Virus record (IMG/VR): IMGVR_UViG_3300031598_000014
Location: 1-31,473 of that record
DNA length: 31,473 bases
Strand: one strand, 5' to 3'
Origin: a virus
Made by a program: the position numbers and the translations under genes
Shown here: one piece after another, positions 1-9,206 of the stretch
Position numbering within the stretch: the stretch's first letter is position 1
Layout: each line of letters begins with the position of its first letter
Notes under the pieces: model-generated
What the model saw: only the letters and a program-made list of their open reading frames with translations
What the model was told of the DNA's origin: nothing
Database searches by the model: none

Positions 1-1
1 C

Positions 2-1657
2 GAGCAGAATGGGGCTGACTCTTTATTAGTAAATTATGAAGCTGGTGTTATGAAATTTCTCACCAGCGGCGGAGAAAAGATGCGTATCGACGCCAGCGGC
101 AAAGTCGGTATTGGCACAGCGGCTCCAGCACGTCCCTTAGTCGTCGCAATGGGCGCAGCCATGAAGTTATCAACTGCATATGGTGCCCTTTTTAATGATA
201 CGGCGAACGACGGGGGCGTCATAATAGGCAGTGATTTTGCGATTGGAAGTATACAAGCAACCAATGCCGCAGGGACATCAGCGAAGAATTTGATGCTTCA
301 GAAAGAGGGAGGCTATGTTGGTATTGGTACAGCGGCTCCGGGTCAGCCCTTAGAAGTCAATACCGCCAATGGTGCTCTGGGTATACGAATTAATAGATAT
401 AGTAGCGGCGTCTATTACAGTGATATTGCCCACGCTGGATCGCCAGAACGCTTGGCATTTAAGGTGGGCACTGGGAGTGCAATTGCTGAGAGAGCGGCTA
501 TTCTTGGCAGCGGCTACGTCGGTATAGGGACGACGGCTCCTGCGCAGATGCTTCATGTAGCGGGGGCTATACAGGTAGGCGGCGTCGGCGGCGCCACAAC
601 ACATTCTGATATATACATGACAGACACAGACGAAACTACCAGAAGAATACACTGTAATTCCAATAATGTAGGGTTCTTAAATTCATCTAGCGGTTGGTCG
701 GCATATAGTACTAATGCTGGTTTGTGGGCCTGTGCTGCTGGTTTATCCGTTACTGGAGACACTACAATGTCTGGATCTATAATTGTAGGTAGCGGTGTTT
801 CTTCTGATATATTTATGGTAGACGCCGATCATGGGAACAGGAGAATCCACTGTAACGATAATATTGGATTTTTAGCTGCATCTAACGCTTGGGGTGCATA
901 TTGTACTGATGCTGGTTTGTGGCATTGCGCTCTTGGTTTATCCGTTGCTGGCTCCACTAACTTATCGACGACGGCCTTTTCCGGAAGAGGAACTTTTTCT
1001 TCATCCCAAAGTGTAGGTACACTACGAACTACAACTGGAAGTCTTGGTGGTATAGAGCTTTTTGGTGGCGGCGGCGGAAATGCTGCATTTATGACTTTTC
1101 ATAGACCTGGAGCTTATGCTTCTTATTTTGGTATTGACACAGACAATTACTTCGCGGTAGGTGGTTGGAGTGCTGGTGCCGGTTTAGCTAATTTTAAATG
1201 TAACGTTATGTCTAAGGCTTCTGGCTCTTTTCGTATTGATCACCCATTGCCTGCATTAAATGAAACTCACGACCTTTTTCATTCTTTTATAGAAGGTCCA
1301 CAAGCTGATAATTTATATCGTGGTAAAGCAACTCTTGTAGATGGAACATTAGCTGTAAATATTGATGAAAGTGCTGGAATGACAGAAGGTACTTTTGTAT
1401 TGCTTAATAGAGAAGTACAATGTTTTACAAGCAACGAGTCTGATTGGGATGCGGTGCGTGGTTCTGTTAATGGAAATATTCTTACTATTGAATGCCAAAA
1501 CCAAAATTCAACAGCAATTATTTCTTGGTTAGTTATTGGGGAACGTAAAGATAAGCATATGTACGATACAGATTGGACAGATGAAAACGGTAAAGTAATT
1601 GTTGAGTCTTTGAAAACAGCAATGGCAGTAGAAAATGACCCCAGCCTGGCCGATTAA
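2..1657 (+). CDS. Tail fibre-like protein, 5'-truncated by window edge
   Basis: The reading frame is open from base 2 to a TAA at 1655-1657; the first ATG in the window (50) is internal to the frame, so the true start lies upstream. The protein carries three VGIGT(A/T)AP modules (DNA near 104, 318 and 518), usually preceded by an MRI..sGk/n stretch. This repeat style is common in distal tail fibres of aquatic T4-like phages. Two tandem repeats follow (605-770 and 803-962) sharing SDI(Y/F)M, RRIHCN and AGLW. The C-terminus, from about the motif HSFIEGPQADNLYRGK to SWLVIGERKD, is a block I recognise from marine phage fibre proteins, where it ends the chain without an S74 peptidase. Likely role: host-surface recognition at the tail. 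The first ~600 bp are clearly GC-richer than the 3' half, which suggests mosaic assembly. The exact fibre or adsorption role is inferred. Confidence 0.8.
   Translation, partial: EQNGADSLLVNYEAGVMKFLTSGGEKMRIDASGKVGIGTAAPARPLVVAMGAAMKLSTAYGALFNDTANDGGVIIGSDFAIGSIQATNAAGTSAKNLMLQKEGGYVGIGTAAPGQPLEVNTANGALGIRINRYSSGVYYSDIAHAGSPERLAFKVGTGSAIAERAAILGSGYVGIGTTAPAQMLHVAGAIQVGGVGGATTHSDIYMTDTDETTRRIHCNSNNVGFLNSSSGWSAYSTNAGLWACAAGLSVTGDTTMSGSIIVGSGVSSDIFMVDADHGNRRIHCNDNIGFLAASNAWGAYCTDAGLWHCALGLSVAGSTNLSTTAFSGRGTFSSSQSVGTLRTTTGSLGGIELFGGGGGNAAFMTFHRPGAYASYFGIDTDNYFAVGGWSAGAGLANFKCNVMSKASGSFRIDHPLPALNETHDLFHSFIEGPQADNLYRGKATLVDGTLAVNIDESAGMTEGTFVLLNREVQCFTSNESDWDAVRGSVNGNILTIECQNQNSTAIISWLVIGERKDKHMYDTDWTDENGKVIVESLKTAMAVENDPSLAD
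605..962 (+). repeat. Tandem protein-coding repeat in fibre 1 (two copies, 198-bp period)
   Basis: Copy one starts at 605 and copy two at 803. In translation both read SDI(Y/F)M, then RRIHCN, (V/I)GFL, W.AY, (T)(N/D)AGLW.CA and GLSV. The Cys in RRIHCN and the Cys after AGLW are kept in both copies. The period is 66 codons. The DNA has diverged more than the protein motif, so selection appears to hold the fold. Similar RRIHCN-type units occur in other marine phage fibres, probably as receptor-binding or shaft subdomains. Confidence 0.7.
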
Positions 1658-1687
1658 TCAACAATAGAATAGCAACATTAGAAGCGT

Positions 1688-1695
1688 AATAAATA
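1688..1695 (+). promoter_or_regulatory. Possible late promoter variant (AATAAATA)
   Basis: The octamer AATAAATA lies 45 bp before the second fibre gene, in the only gap between the two fibres. It differs from the T4 late element TATAAATA at its first base. The surrounding gap is very AT-rich, so a chance match is possible. Confidence 0.3.
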
Positions 1696-1739
1696 ATATT
1701 AACTAACAATAATAGTTTAGATAAGGTTAATAAAATAAA

Positions 1740-4631
1740 ATGAGTAGAACGAAGCTAACACAGAACTCAATTGCTACTGGAGCACTCAACGCTAATACGA
1801 TGTTAGCTGCTGACGTAGTTGGTCCTCATGCTATTGCGAATACTTCTACTTACTCAGTTGGTGAGTTGCTTGTTGGTGGAACAATTCTACTTGATAACAC
1901 TGGTAATATTCAAATTAATAATGGAGGTACAATAGGTAGTACTGGTGACGCAGATGCAATTACTATTGCTACTGGTGGTGTTGTCACTATGAATCAGATA
2001 CCAGTTTTAAGTGCTGGACTAAATGTGTCTGGTGGAACGATTGCTGGTACGTTAGCTACTGCGGCGCAACCAGCGATTACTTCTTTAGGAACTCTAACGG
2101 CTCTTACTGTTGATAACTTAAATATTAACACAAATACTATTAGTGCTACATCAGGCGCACTGAATATTACACCAGCAGGTGGAAGTGCGATTGTATTAGA
2201 TGGAACAGTCAATGTAGATGCTGGTGTAATCACTGGTGCAACATCTGTTACATCAACAGCATTTGTTGGTGCATTGACTGGCAACGTCACTGGTAACGCT
2301 AGTGGTACTGCTGCTACAGTAACAACTGCTGCACAACCTAATATTACTTCACTGGGTACTATTGCAGCATTTCGTTCTACTGGCATTGATGATAATGCTG
2401 ATGCTCTAGCTATGACCATCGACAGCAGCGAGAACGTCGGCGTCGGAACTACTACAATGAATGGTAAGTTTAATTCCGTTCCAAAATCAACTTTTAATGC
2501 ACATGGCACAACTTGGGCAGAAGCAGCTTTAAGCACAGCAGGTTCTTTTGGCGGTGGGCTATCTATGATAGATGGTTCTGCTGGATATATATTAAGTGTT
2601 CAAGATTCTGGTGCTACATTTACAATCAGACAAGGTACTGTTGGGTCTAATCCAGCAGAACGTATTCGCATTAATAGTGCGGGCAACGTCGGCATCGGAA
2701 CTTCTTCGCCATTAGCAAGGCTTCACGTTAATAATACCGCAAGTGCTTTATATATTGGGTATGGAGGAAATCAAGACAATTACTTCCAAACTAACGGATC
2801 AAACATATTTACGACTTACAATAACGCCTCTGAATGGATGAGAATTACTAGTGCTGGCAAAGTCGGTATTGGAACGACGGCCCCGTCAGCTCCTTTATCG
2901 GTGAAGGGTGGGGCAACCGCCGCAACGACTCTTGCCGAGGCGTATTCGCTGGCGGCTATTAACATCCAACCCAAAAGCAGTTCCGGGTATTCACTCTCTA
3001 TCGGCTCTGGGCCGTCTGATTTTCCATATATACAGATGAGCGCCGGCGGTTCCTCTGCACACGCTATGTCAATTCAACCCTATGGTGGCAACGTCGGTAT
3101 TGGCACGACGGCTCCCGCAGTTTTGCTCCAAGTAGGCCCTATTAATTCTACTGAAACTATCAAAGTAGTGTCCGCTAGTGGTGGAGCTAGTACCATTATG
3201 CGATCAACTTCGGGAACTCTCTCAACATTTGGTTCAACAAATAATGTTCCTGTAAATTTCTTAGCTGCTAACCAAGAATACATGCGAATTTTGACCGACG
3301 GCAAAGTCGGTATTGGTACATCGGCTCCTAATTATCTATTCAATGCTGGCCCGACAAGCTCAGTTGCTTCGCTTGCTGGTGTTGGTATAACGCTATTTGC
3401 TGCTGGCTCACTTACATCAAGTATTGGTGGCGTTATAAATTTCAGACCTGCTCTTGGACTGACTGCTAGTGAAATTCATAACTTGTCAATATATGCATAT
3501 GACCATTCTGGCGACACCAATGCTGATGGTTTAAGCATCAACGGCTATGATGGGGTTTCGTTTTGCACTGGGGCTAATTCTCGGCAAGAACGTATGCGTA
3601 TCACGGCGGCGGGTCTCGTAGGTATTGGTATTGCTGCGCCGATAGGAATACTGAATGTTAAAGGTACTGGTGGCGATGCAATGCCAGCTACCTCTGGGTC
3701 TACTCAATCAGCAGGGCTTATCACACGCTTGCAACAGGGCGGTGGAATTGGTTCTGTTATGGATATTGGAGGTAATGGCGGAAGTGGTTCGTGGATACAA
3801 GTAACTGAATCTGGAAACTTGGCTACGAATTATAAACTCCTCTTAAATCCAAACGGCGGCTACGTCGGTATTGGAACTACTGCGCCAGCGAACATATTGC
3901 ATATTTCCAACCCGGTAAACCAAAATGATACCTACGGTAATATGCAGATTCATTATACAGGAACGAACGGGGTTTTTAATTCTGGACTTACCGTTAAAAA
4001 TCACCACGGCACCAGTCAATTTATGCAATGGGCAAGCTATGGTTTACGAATTGGCAGTCGAATTGTAACGAACAGCGGTGCGGGCGATATTGTTTTTACC
4101 TCTGGCAATGATAGCGAAAAGATGCGGATCACTAGCGTAGGTAAACTATTAATCGGAACAACAAGTGTGTATTCTGCACCAAAAGTAGGAATAGGATATG
4201 CTGGCGGTACTGATAATGGCATAGTGCTATTCTCCTCAACTAGCTCCTCAGCATCGTGTATAAGTTTCTTTGTCAGCAATACAACCCATGTTGGTAACAT
4301 TACAACTAATGGTTCTTCATCTACTTCCTATAATACAAGCTCGGATTATAGATTAAAAGAAAATGTAGAATATGATTGGGATGCAACAACCCGATTAAAA
4401 CAGCTTAAACCCGCTCGTTTCAATTTCTTAGCTGATCCTGACAATACAGTTGATGGTTTCATGGCGCATGAGGCGCAAGAAGTAGTGCCTGAATCTGTTA
4501 CAGGTTTTAAGGATGAAGTAGATGATGAAGGTAAACCTGTAATGCAGGGAATAGATCAGGCCAAACTCGTCCCACTTTTGGTTAAAACAATCTTAGAATT
4601 AGAAGCAAGAATCACAGCACTAGAAGGATAA
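1740..4631 (+). CDS. Tail fibre with C-terminal peptidase S74 chaperone domain
   Basis: A 963-residue fibre. The N-terminal part (about 1-240) has repeated (A)AQP.ITSLGT units. The middle carries about eight VGIGT..(A/S)P modules (DNA near 2436, 2688, 2862, 3093, 3306, 3618, 3864 and a decayed one near 4141), most preceded by an (E)RMRI(T)..G stretch. The last 97 residues begin with SSDYRLKEN, the hallmark of the peptidase S74 intramolecular chaperone: it helps the fibre trimerise and then cuts itself off. By analogy with endosialidase S911/K916, the catalytic dyad would be S868 and K873, with cleavage just before S868. The extreme C-terminus is a helix (LELEARITALEG) suited to coiled-coil trimerisation. 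The ribosome site is weak (AAGG about 13 bp upstream), so the start is less certain. GC-rich repeat modules alternate with AT-rich segments. Likely role: receptor binding at the tail tip. Confidence 0.88.
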   Translation: MSRTKLTQNSIATGALNANTMLAADVVGPHAIANTSTYSVGELLVGGTILLDNTGNIQINNGGTIGSTGDADAITIATGGVVTMNQIPVLSAGLNVSGGTIAGTLATAAQPAITSLGTLTALTVDNLNINTNTISATSGALNITPAGGSAIVLDGTVNVDAGVITGATSVTSTAFVGALTGNVTGNASGTAATVTTAAQPNITSLGTIAAFRSTGIDDNADALAMTIDSSENVGVGTTTMNGKFNSVPKSTFNAHGTTWAEAALSTAGSFGGGLSMIDGSAGYILSVQDSGATFTIRQGTVGSNPAERIRINSAGNVGIGTSSPLARLHVNNTASALYIGYGGNQDNYFQTNGSNIFTTYNNASEWMRITSAGKVGIGTTAPSAPLSVKGGATAATTLAEAYSLAAINIQPKSSSGYSLSIGSGPSDFPYIQMSAGGSSAHAMSIQPYGGNVGIGTTAPAVLLQVGPINSTETIKVVSASGGASTIMRSTSGTLSTFGSTNNVPVNFLAANQEYMRILTDGKVGIGTSAPNYLFNAGPTSSVASLAGVGITLFAAGSLTSSIGGVINFRPALGLTASEIHNLSIYAYDHSGDTNADGLSINGYDGVSFCTGANSRQERMRITAAGLVGIGIAAPIGILNVKGTGGDAMPATSGSTQSAGLITRLQQGGGIGSVMDIGGNGGSGSWIQVTESGNLATNYKLLLNPNGGYVGIGTTAPANILHISNPVNQNDTYGNMQIHYTGTNGVFNSGLTVKNHHGTSQFMQWASYGLRIGSRIVTNSGAGDIVFTSGNDSEKMRITSVGKLLIGTTSVYSAPKVGIGYAGGTDNGIVLFSSTSSSASCISFFVSNTTHVGNITTNGSSSTSYNTSSDYRLKENVEYDWDATTRLKQLKPARFNFLADPDNTVDGFMAHEAQEVVPESVTGFKDEVDDEGKPVMQGIDQAKLVPLLVKTILELEARITALEG

Positions 4632-4692
4632 ATAAAACGGCATAATATGACTGTTTTAGGAAAGATGGGTAATTAGTTTTAATCTCTCTTAT

Positions 4693-4700
4693 TATAAATA
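4693..4700 (+). promoter_or_regulatory. T4-type late promoter (TATAAATA) before gp13
   Basis: Exact match to the T4 late promoter element read by gp55, 24 bp before the gp13 ATG and upstream of its ribosome site (AAGGAGAG). It would start the gp13-gp17 transcript. Confidence 0.8.
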
Positions 4701-4724
4701 GATACAAATACGAAGGAGAGGTTA

Positions 4725-5465
4725 ATGGCTAATCCCACAACTCGCACAGAATTAAAGAATTATTGTCTTAGACGTTTGGGATATCCTGTGTTGGATATCA
4801 ATGTCGATGAAGATCAATTGCAAGATCGTATAGATGATGCTCTAGAGTATTATAGGGACTATCATTATGATGGTACTGAAAAAGTGTATTTAAAGCATAT
4901 AATTACAGCAGCTAATATAACAAACGAATACATAGCGATCCCTGCAACGGTAACGGGTATTATAGGTGTGTTTGATATAGGTGATGCTGTTAATTCAGGT
5001 AATATGTTTAACGCACGATACCAAATGCATCTTTCTGATTTGTTTGATTTTCAAAGCACTACACTAGCACCATATGTATCTGCTATGACGCATATTGCAG
5101 CCGCAGAAGAATTGTTAGTAGGAAAACAGCCTATACGTTTCAATAGACATACCGATAAATTATATATTGATATGGACTGGGCAGGTGTAACTGCTGGAAA
5201 TTATATTATTGTAGAATGTTATAAATATCTTGATCCATCAACATACGCTTCTGTATGGGGTGATCAATGGTTAAGGAAATACACAACTGCACTAATCAAA
5301 CGTCAGTGGGGAGAAAACTTAAAGAAATTTGAAGGTATGCAATTACCAGGTGGCGTAACCTTTAATGGACAGACAATATGGCAAGAAGCTGTTGATGAAA
5401 TCCGAGAAATGGAAGAACAAGCTATGTCTGGATTTGGTGTTCCTCCAATGGATATGGTAGGCTAA
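4725..5465 (+). CDS. 13: Neck protein gp13 (head completion)
   Basis: A 246-residue protein that fits the gp13 family of T4-like phages (T4 gp13 is 309 residues). With gp14 it forms the neck that closes the filled head and joins it to the tail. Family-like features are the N-terminal TRTELKNYCLRRLGYPV stretch, the following DQLQDRIDDALEYYRDYH helix and a conserved W-rich region near 165-195. Start ATG has a strong AAGGAGAG site and a late promoter just upstream. It opens a compact run gp13-gp14-gp15-gp16-gp17 in the same order as T4, which strongly supports the call. Confidence 0.9.
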   Translation: MANPTTRTELKNYCLRRLGYPVLDINVDEDQLQDRIDDALEYYRDYHYDGTEKVYLKHIITAANITNEYIAIPATVTGIIGVFDIGDAVNSGNMFNARYQMHLSDLFDFQSTTLAPYVSAMTHIAAAEELLVGKQPIRFNRHTDKLYIDMDWAGVTAGNYIIVECYKYLDPSTYASVWGDQWLRKYTTALIKRQWGENLKKFEGMQLPGGVTFNGQTIWQEAVDEIREMEEQAMSGFGVPPMDMVG

Positions 5466-5466
5466 A

Positions 5467-6219
5467 ATGCCAACAACTAATGTATTTTTTAATAATTTTA
5501 ATGCTACCGGTGAACAGAATCTAGTACACGATCTTATCATCGAAAGCATTAAAATATATGGACATGAAGTCTATTATATGCCTCGGTCTATAGTAGCGCA
5601 AAGCAATGTCTTCGGCGAAGATTTATTGTCTAAATTTGAAGATGCACATCCAATTGAAATGTACATTAAGAATGTGGAAGGATTTGAAGGAGAGGGCGAT
5701 TTCCTTAGTAAATTCAATTTAGAAATCCGAGATTCGATTACATTTACTGTATCACAAAGACGTTGGCAAGAAGAAATTGATGCTGAAGATACACATTTAG
5801 ACTCAGATGGTAATCGTATATCTAGACCAGCAGAAGGTGATCTATTGTATTTCCCTCTCAATGGTAAAATGTTTGAAGTTAAATTTGTAGAGCATGAAGC
5901 AGTGTTCTATCAGATGGGTTCTCTTCAGACGTATGATTTACGTTGTGAACTATTTGATTACAGCCATGAATCTATTGATACTGGTATAGGTGTAATTGAT
6001 GCTATCGAAGATGATTTATCAAGTAACGCCCTTAACTTCCAGATATTAGATGAAGCTGGTAATATATTCATTCTAGAAGATGGTAGTTCACTTGTGCAAG
6101 AAGGATATCGTTTGGAAAATACAGATAATACAGCAAACAATGAATTCTTTGGTGCGTCTACGAACATTGATTTTATGGATTTCAGTGAAGGCAATCCTTT
6201 CTCAGAAGGGAATAACTAA
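5467..6219 (+). CDS. 14: Neck protein gp14
   Basis: A 250-residue protein close to the length of T4 gp14 (256). The N-terminal TTNVFFNNF...GEQNLVHDLIIESIKIYG.EVYYMPR is typical of gp14 in marine T4-like phages. It works with gp13 in neck assembly and head closure. The C-terminal third is acidic and Asn/Ser-rich (from about 190), with repeated ILDE/ILED strings and an FSEG...FSEG end. It starts one base after the gp13 stop codon and is probably translated from the same mRNA. Confidence 0.9.
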   Translation: MPTTNVFFNNFNATGEQNLVHDLIIESIKIYGHEVYYMPRSIVAQSNVFGEDLLSKFEDAHPIEMYIKNVEGFEGEGDFLSKFNLEIRDSITFTVSQRRWQEEIDAEDTHLDSDGNRISRPAEGDLLYFPLNGKMFEVKFVEHEAVFYQMGSLQTYDLRCELFDYSHESIDTGIGVIDAIEDDLSSNALNFQILDEAGNIFILEDGSSLVQEGYRLENTDNTANNEFFGASTNIDFMDFSEGNPFSEGNN

Positions 6220-6221
6220 TA

Positions 6222-7091
6222 ATGTTTGGACATCAATTCTACCATCAAGCACTTAGAAAATATATTATCATGTTCGGTAATATGTTCAATGATATCTATA
6301 TTAGTCGAAAGAATAATGCAGGCACAACTATACAAACACTAAGGGTTCCTATTGCTTATGGACCTAGAGAAAAATGGCTCGCAAGATTAAATGCTGATCC
6401 AAATCTTAATCGTACTACATCTACACAATTACCAAGACTTTCTTTTGAAATAACTAATATGACATATGCCGCTGATAGGTCTGTTAATAAGCTTCAAAGA
6501 AACGTAGCGATAAGTAATGGTTCTGATACATTGCGGTCGCAGTTTACTCCTGTACCATATGATTTGACAGTATCTTTATATGGTATGTTTGCAGGCAACG
6601 AAGATGCTATCCAAGTAGTAGAACAGATATTACCTTTCTTTCGACCAGAATGGACAAACTCAGTAAAGCTTGTTCCAGAGATGGGTGAATATTATGATAT
6701 ACCTACAGTATTAAATGATATGAATATAGAAGACTCATATGAAGCTGATTTTCAAACGCGCAGAGCTATTATATACACTTGGAACTTTACTGTCAAGGCA
6801 TTATTGTTTGGTCCTGTAACTAAAAAGGGTGTTATTCGCCGCACTCTTATCGATTTTACTATACCATCAGCAAACAATTCTACAGGAGATCAAATCAAAT
6901 TTGCATCTCAATTAGAGGGGCCACAGTCTCGCGTTACTATTACACCTGGCTTATTTGCTAATGGTTCACCCACTGCTAATTCGTCTGCCAGTGTAGCTAT
7001 AACGAGCATCAGTGCGAATGACACTTATGGTGTAGCAATAGACCACGAAACATTTTTTGACGGATTAAACAGGCACCACCACGATAAGTGA
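6222..7091 (+). CDS. 15: Tail completion and sheath stabiliser gp15
   Basis: A 289-residue protein (T4 gp15 is 272). It forms the hexameric ring at the head-proximal end of the contractile tail and locks the last sheath ring to the neck. The N-terminus (MFGHQFYHQALRKYIIMFGN followed by ..NDIYISR) and the PIAYGPREKWLARL motif near residues 43-56 are characteristic of gp15 in this phage group. It begins 2 bp after gp14, and its stop (TGA 7089-7091) sits beside the gp16 start region. Position and length agree with the T4 gene order. Confidence 0.9.
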   Translation: MFGHQFYHQALRKYIIMFGNMFNDIYISRKNNAGTTIQTLRVPIAYGPREKWLARLNADPNLNRTTSTQLPRLSFEITNMTYAADRSVNKLQRNVAISNGSDTLRSQFTPVPYDLTVSLYGMFAGNEDAIQVVEQILPFFRPEWTNSVKLVPEMGEYYDIPTVLNDMNIEDSYEADFQTRRAIIYTWNFTVKALLFGPVTKKGVIRRTLIDFTIPSANNSTGDQIKFASQLEGPQSRVTITPGLFANGSPTANSSASVAITSISANDTYGVAIDHETFFDGLNRHHHDK

Positions 7092-7096
7092 GTATT

Positions 7097-7489
7097 ATGA
7101 AAAATAATATAACTGATGGACTTAATGACATTTTAAATATAGATCAAGAATTAGTAGAAGTAATTGAACCAAAAATAGAGTCACAAATTCCTAGTGACAT
7201 AGGTGAAGATTATGATTTTGCTAGAAAAAATCTATACGATGTTATTGGTAAGGGTAATGAAGCTTTAGATTATCTATTGGAACTTGCGAAAGCGAGTGAA
7301 CATCCTAGAGCATTTGAGGTTGTTGGTCAGCTAACAAAGACACTTATTGATGCTAACACTAATTTACTAGATATACAGAAGAAGGTGAAAGAACTAACAA
7401 AAACAGACTCACCACAAAATGTTACTAATGCATTATTTGTGGGATCAACATCCGATCTACAAAAGTTAATAAAGGCTAAAGATGAGTGA
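7097..7489 (+). CDS. 16: Terminase small subunit gp16
   Basis: A 130-residue, helix-rich acidic protein directly before gp17, where T4 has its small terminase (164 residues). The small terminase recognises DNA ends or concatemers and controls the gp17 motor; it does not cut DNA itself. Residues about 45-110 (YDFARKNLYDVIGKGNEALDYLLELAK...FEVVGQLTKTLIDANTNLLDIQKKVKEL) look like the central coiled-coil region of the family. I chose ATG 7097 because AAGTGAG lies just upstream. A GTG at 7088 in the same frame would add three residues and overlap the gp15 stop. The 3' end overlaps the gp17 start by 8 bp. Confidence 0.85.
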   Translation: MKNNITDGLNDILNIDQELVEVIEPKIESQIPSDIGEDYDFARKNLYDVIGKGNEALDYLLELAKASEHPRAFEVVGQLTKTLIDANTNLLDIQKKVKELTKTDSPQNVTNALFVGSTSDLQKLIKAKDE

Positions 7490-9125
7490 AACATATTTAG
7501 GTAATCCAAATTTAAAACGGTCGAATGTACCAATTCAATTTACAGACGAAAATATCAAAGAATATATTAAATGTTCTAAAGATGCCATATATTTCATAAA
7601 AAAATATGTACAAATTGTTAATATAGATAAAGGTCTTGTACCTTTTGATTTGTATGATTTTCAAAGTGATATGGTAGAAACATTTGATACTAATCGTTTT
7701 GTGATATGTAAACTTCCTAGACAATCTGGTAAGTCTACTACGGTAACGGCTTATATGTTGTGGTTAATATTATTTCAAGATAATCAGAATATAGCAATAC
7801 TTGCGAATAAGGGCGCATTAGCTCGCGATCTATTAAGTAAAATACAACTTGCATATGAGCATTTACCCAACTGGCTTCAACAGGGTATTATGGTATGGAA
7901 TAAGGGTAATATAGAATTAGAAAATGGATCGAAAATTGTTGCCGCTGCTACATCATCCAGTGCTATTCGTGGTGGATCATATAATCTAATCTTCCTAGAT
8001 GAGTTTGCGTTTGTTGGTAATAATATGGCAGATGAATTCTTCAGTTCAGTCTATCCTACAATATCTTCTGGTTTAACTTCAAAGATATTCATCGTATCTA
8101 CTCCAAATGGTATGAATCACTTTTATAAGCTGTGGGCAGACGCAGAAGAAGGTAATAATAAATATGCGACGATAGAAGTGCATTGGGATCAAGTACCAAA
8201 TCGTGATGAGAAATGGAAAGAAGAAACTATTGCCAATACAAGTGATGCACAATTTCGACAAGAATTTGAATGTGAGTTTTTAGGATCATCTAATACTCTT
8301 ATTCATCCTACAAAACTAAAGACTTTTGCTTTTAGAAAACCAACAGAAATATGGAATGAAATTGAAATATTTCAAGCCCCTATAGTAAATCATGAATATG
8401 TAATCAGTGTTGATACTGCTAGAGGTTTAGGATTAGATTATTCAGCATTTCTTGTGTTTGATATAACAGAGATGCCGTATAAATTAGTAGCGAAATATAG
8501 AAATCAATCTATATCACCGCTATTATATCCTAGTGTTGTATATGCCGCTGGTATGAAATATAACTGTGCGTTTCTTATGGTAGAGATTAATGATATCGGT
8601 GGCCAAGTTGCTGATATTTTACATAATGATCTTGAATACGAAAATTTACTTATTACGACAGTAAGAGGTAGAGGTGGTCAACAGATAGGAGGAGGATTTA
8701 CTAAATCAATACAATTAGGCGTAAGAACGACTAAGACTGTTAAAAGTATTGGTTGTTCCAATTTAAAAGATTTGCTTGAGAACGATAAACTTATAGTTGA
8801 AGATTTTGATTTGATAGCTGAATTGTCTTCATTTATAAGTAGAAAAAGTTCATATGCGGCCGAAGAAGGATCACATGACGATCTTGTTATGTGTGCGGTT
8901 TTATTTGGATGGCTTACAAGACAGGAATATTTCAAAGACTTAACAGACATAGATATAAGAACAAAAATCTATGATGATAAAATAAAATTGTTAGAAGATG
9001 AAGCTTTAAATTTTGTACTAGTAGATGATGGTCAACCAGATCCCAATGTGATTGATTATGAAAATTTTGATGATGGTAATACTTACCCATATGATGCTAA
9101 TAGATTGAATAGAACAACGTTCTAA
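7482..9125 (+). CDS. 17: Terminase large subunit gp17 (packaging ATPase/nuclease)
   Basis: A 547-residue packaging motor protein. The N-terminal ATPase has the non-standard Walker A of T4-type terminases (PRQSGKST, 79-86) and a Walker B/catalytic Glu (LIFLDE, 169-174), with a coupling motif near STPNG (206-210). The C-terminal RNase H-like nuclease shows the metal-binding acids D311 (SVDTARG), E368-D371 (VEINDIGG) and D466/D467 (SHDDLVM). It docks on the portal, pumps DNA into the prohead and makes the headful cut. T4 gp17 is 610 residues, so this version is somewhat shorter. No intein or intron is seen in the catalytic motifs, a common insertion site in phage terminases. Confidence 0.96.
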   Translation: MSETYLGNPNLKRSNVPIQFTDENIKEYIKCSKDAIYFIKKYVQIVNIDKGLVPFDLYDFQSDMVETFDTNRFVICKLPRQSGKSTTVTAYMLWLILFQDNQNIAILANKGALARDLLSKIQLAYEHLPNWLQQGIMVWNKGNIELENGSKIVAAATSSSAIRGGSYNLIFLDEFAFVGNNMADEFFSSVYPTISSGLTSKIFIVSTPNGMNHFYKLWADAEEGNNKYATIEVHWDQVPNRDEKWKEETIANTSDAQFRQEFECEFLGSSNTLIHPTKLKTFAFRKPTEIWNEIEIFQAPIVNHEYVISVDTARGLGLDYSAFLVFDITEMPYKLVAKYRNQSISPLLYPSVVYAAGMKYNCAFLMVEINDIGGQVADILHNDLEYENLLITTVRGRGGQQIGGGFTKSIQLGVRTTKTVKSIGCSNLKDLLENDKLIVEDFDLIAELSSFISRKSSYAAEEGSHDDLVMCAVLFGWLTRQEYFKDLTDIDIRTKIYDDKIKLLEDEALNFVLVDDGQPDPNVIDYENFDDGNTYPYDANRLNRTTF

Positions 9126-9137
9126 AATGCGTTATTT

Positions 9138-9145
9138 TATAAATA
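9138..9145 (+). promoter_or_regulatory. T4-type late promoter (TATAAATA) before gp18
   Basis: Exact late promoter octamer, 61 bp before the tail sheath ATG, in the 81-bp gap after gp17. It gives the abundant sheath protein its own late start. Confidence 0.8.
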
Positions 9146-9206
9146 TTGACATGAATAAAAAAGAATAACAACATAGAAAACTTGTCTATATAAAAGGAGA
9201 ACTCTC

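Noticed and set aside
1994-2536. 180-codon minus-strand frame within the second fibre
   Set aside because: Val/Ala-rich antisense of repetitive fibre codons, no ribosome site and no recognisable domain.
5220-5227. Exact TATAAATA inside gp13
   Set aside because: It encodes Tyr-Lys-Tyr of the gene and lies about 240 bp from the next start; probably chance in AT-rich coding DNA.
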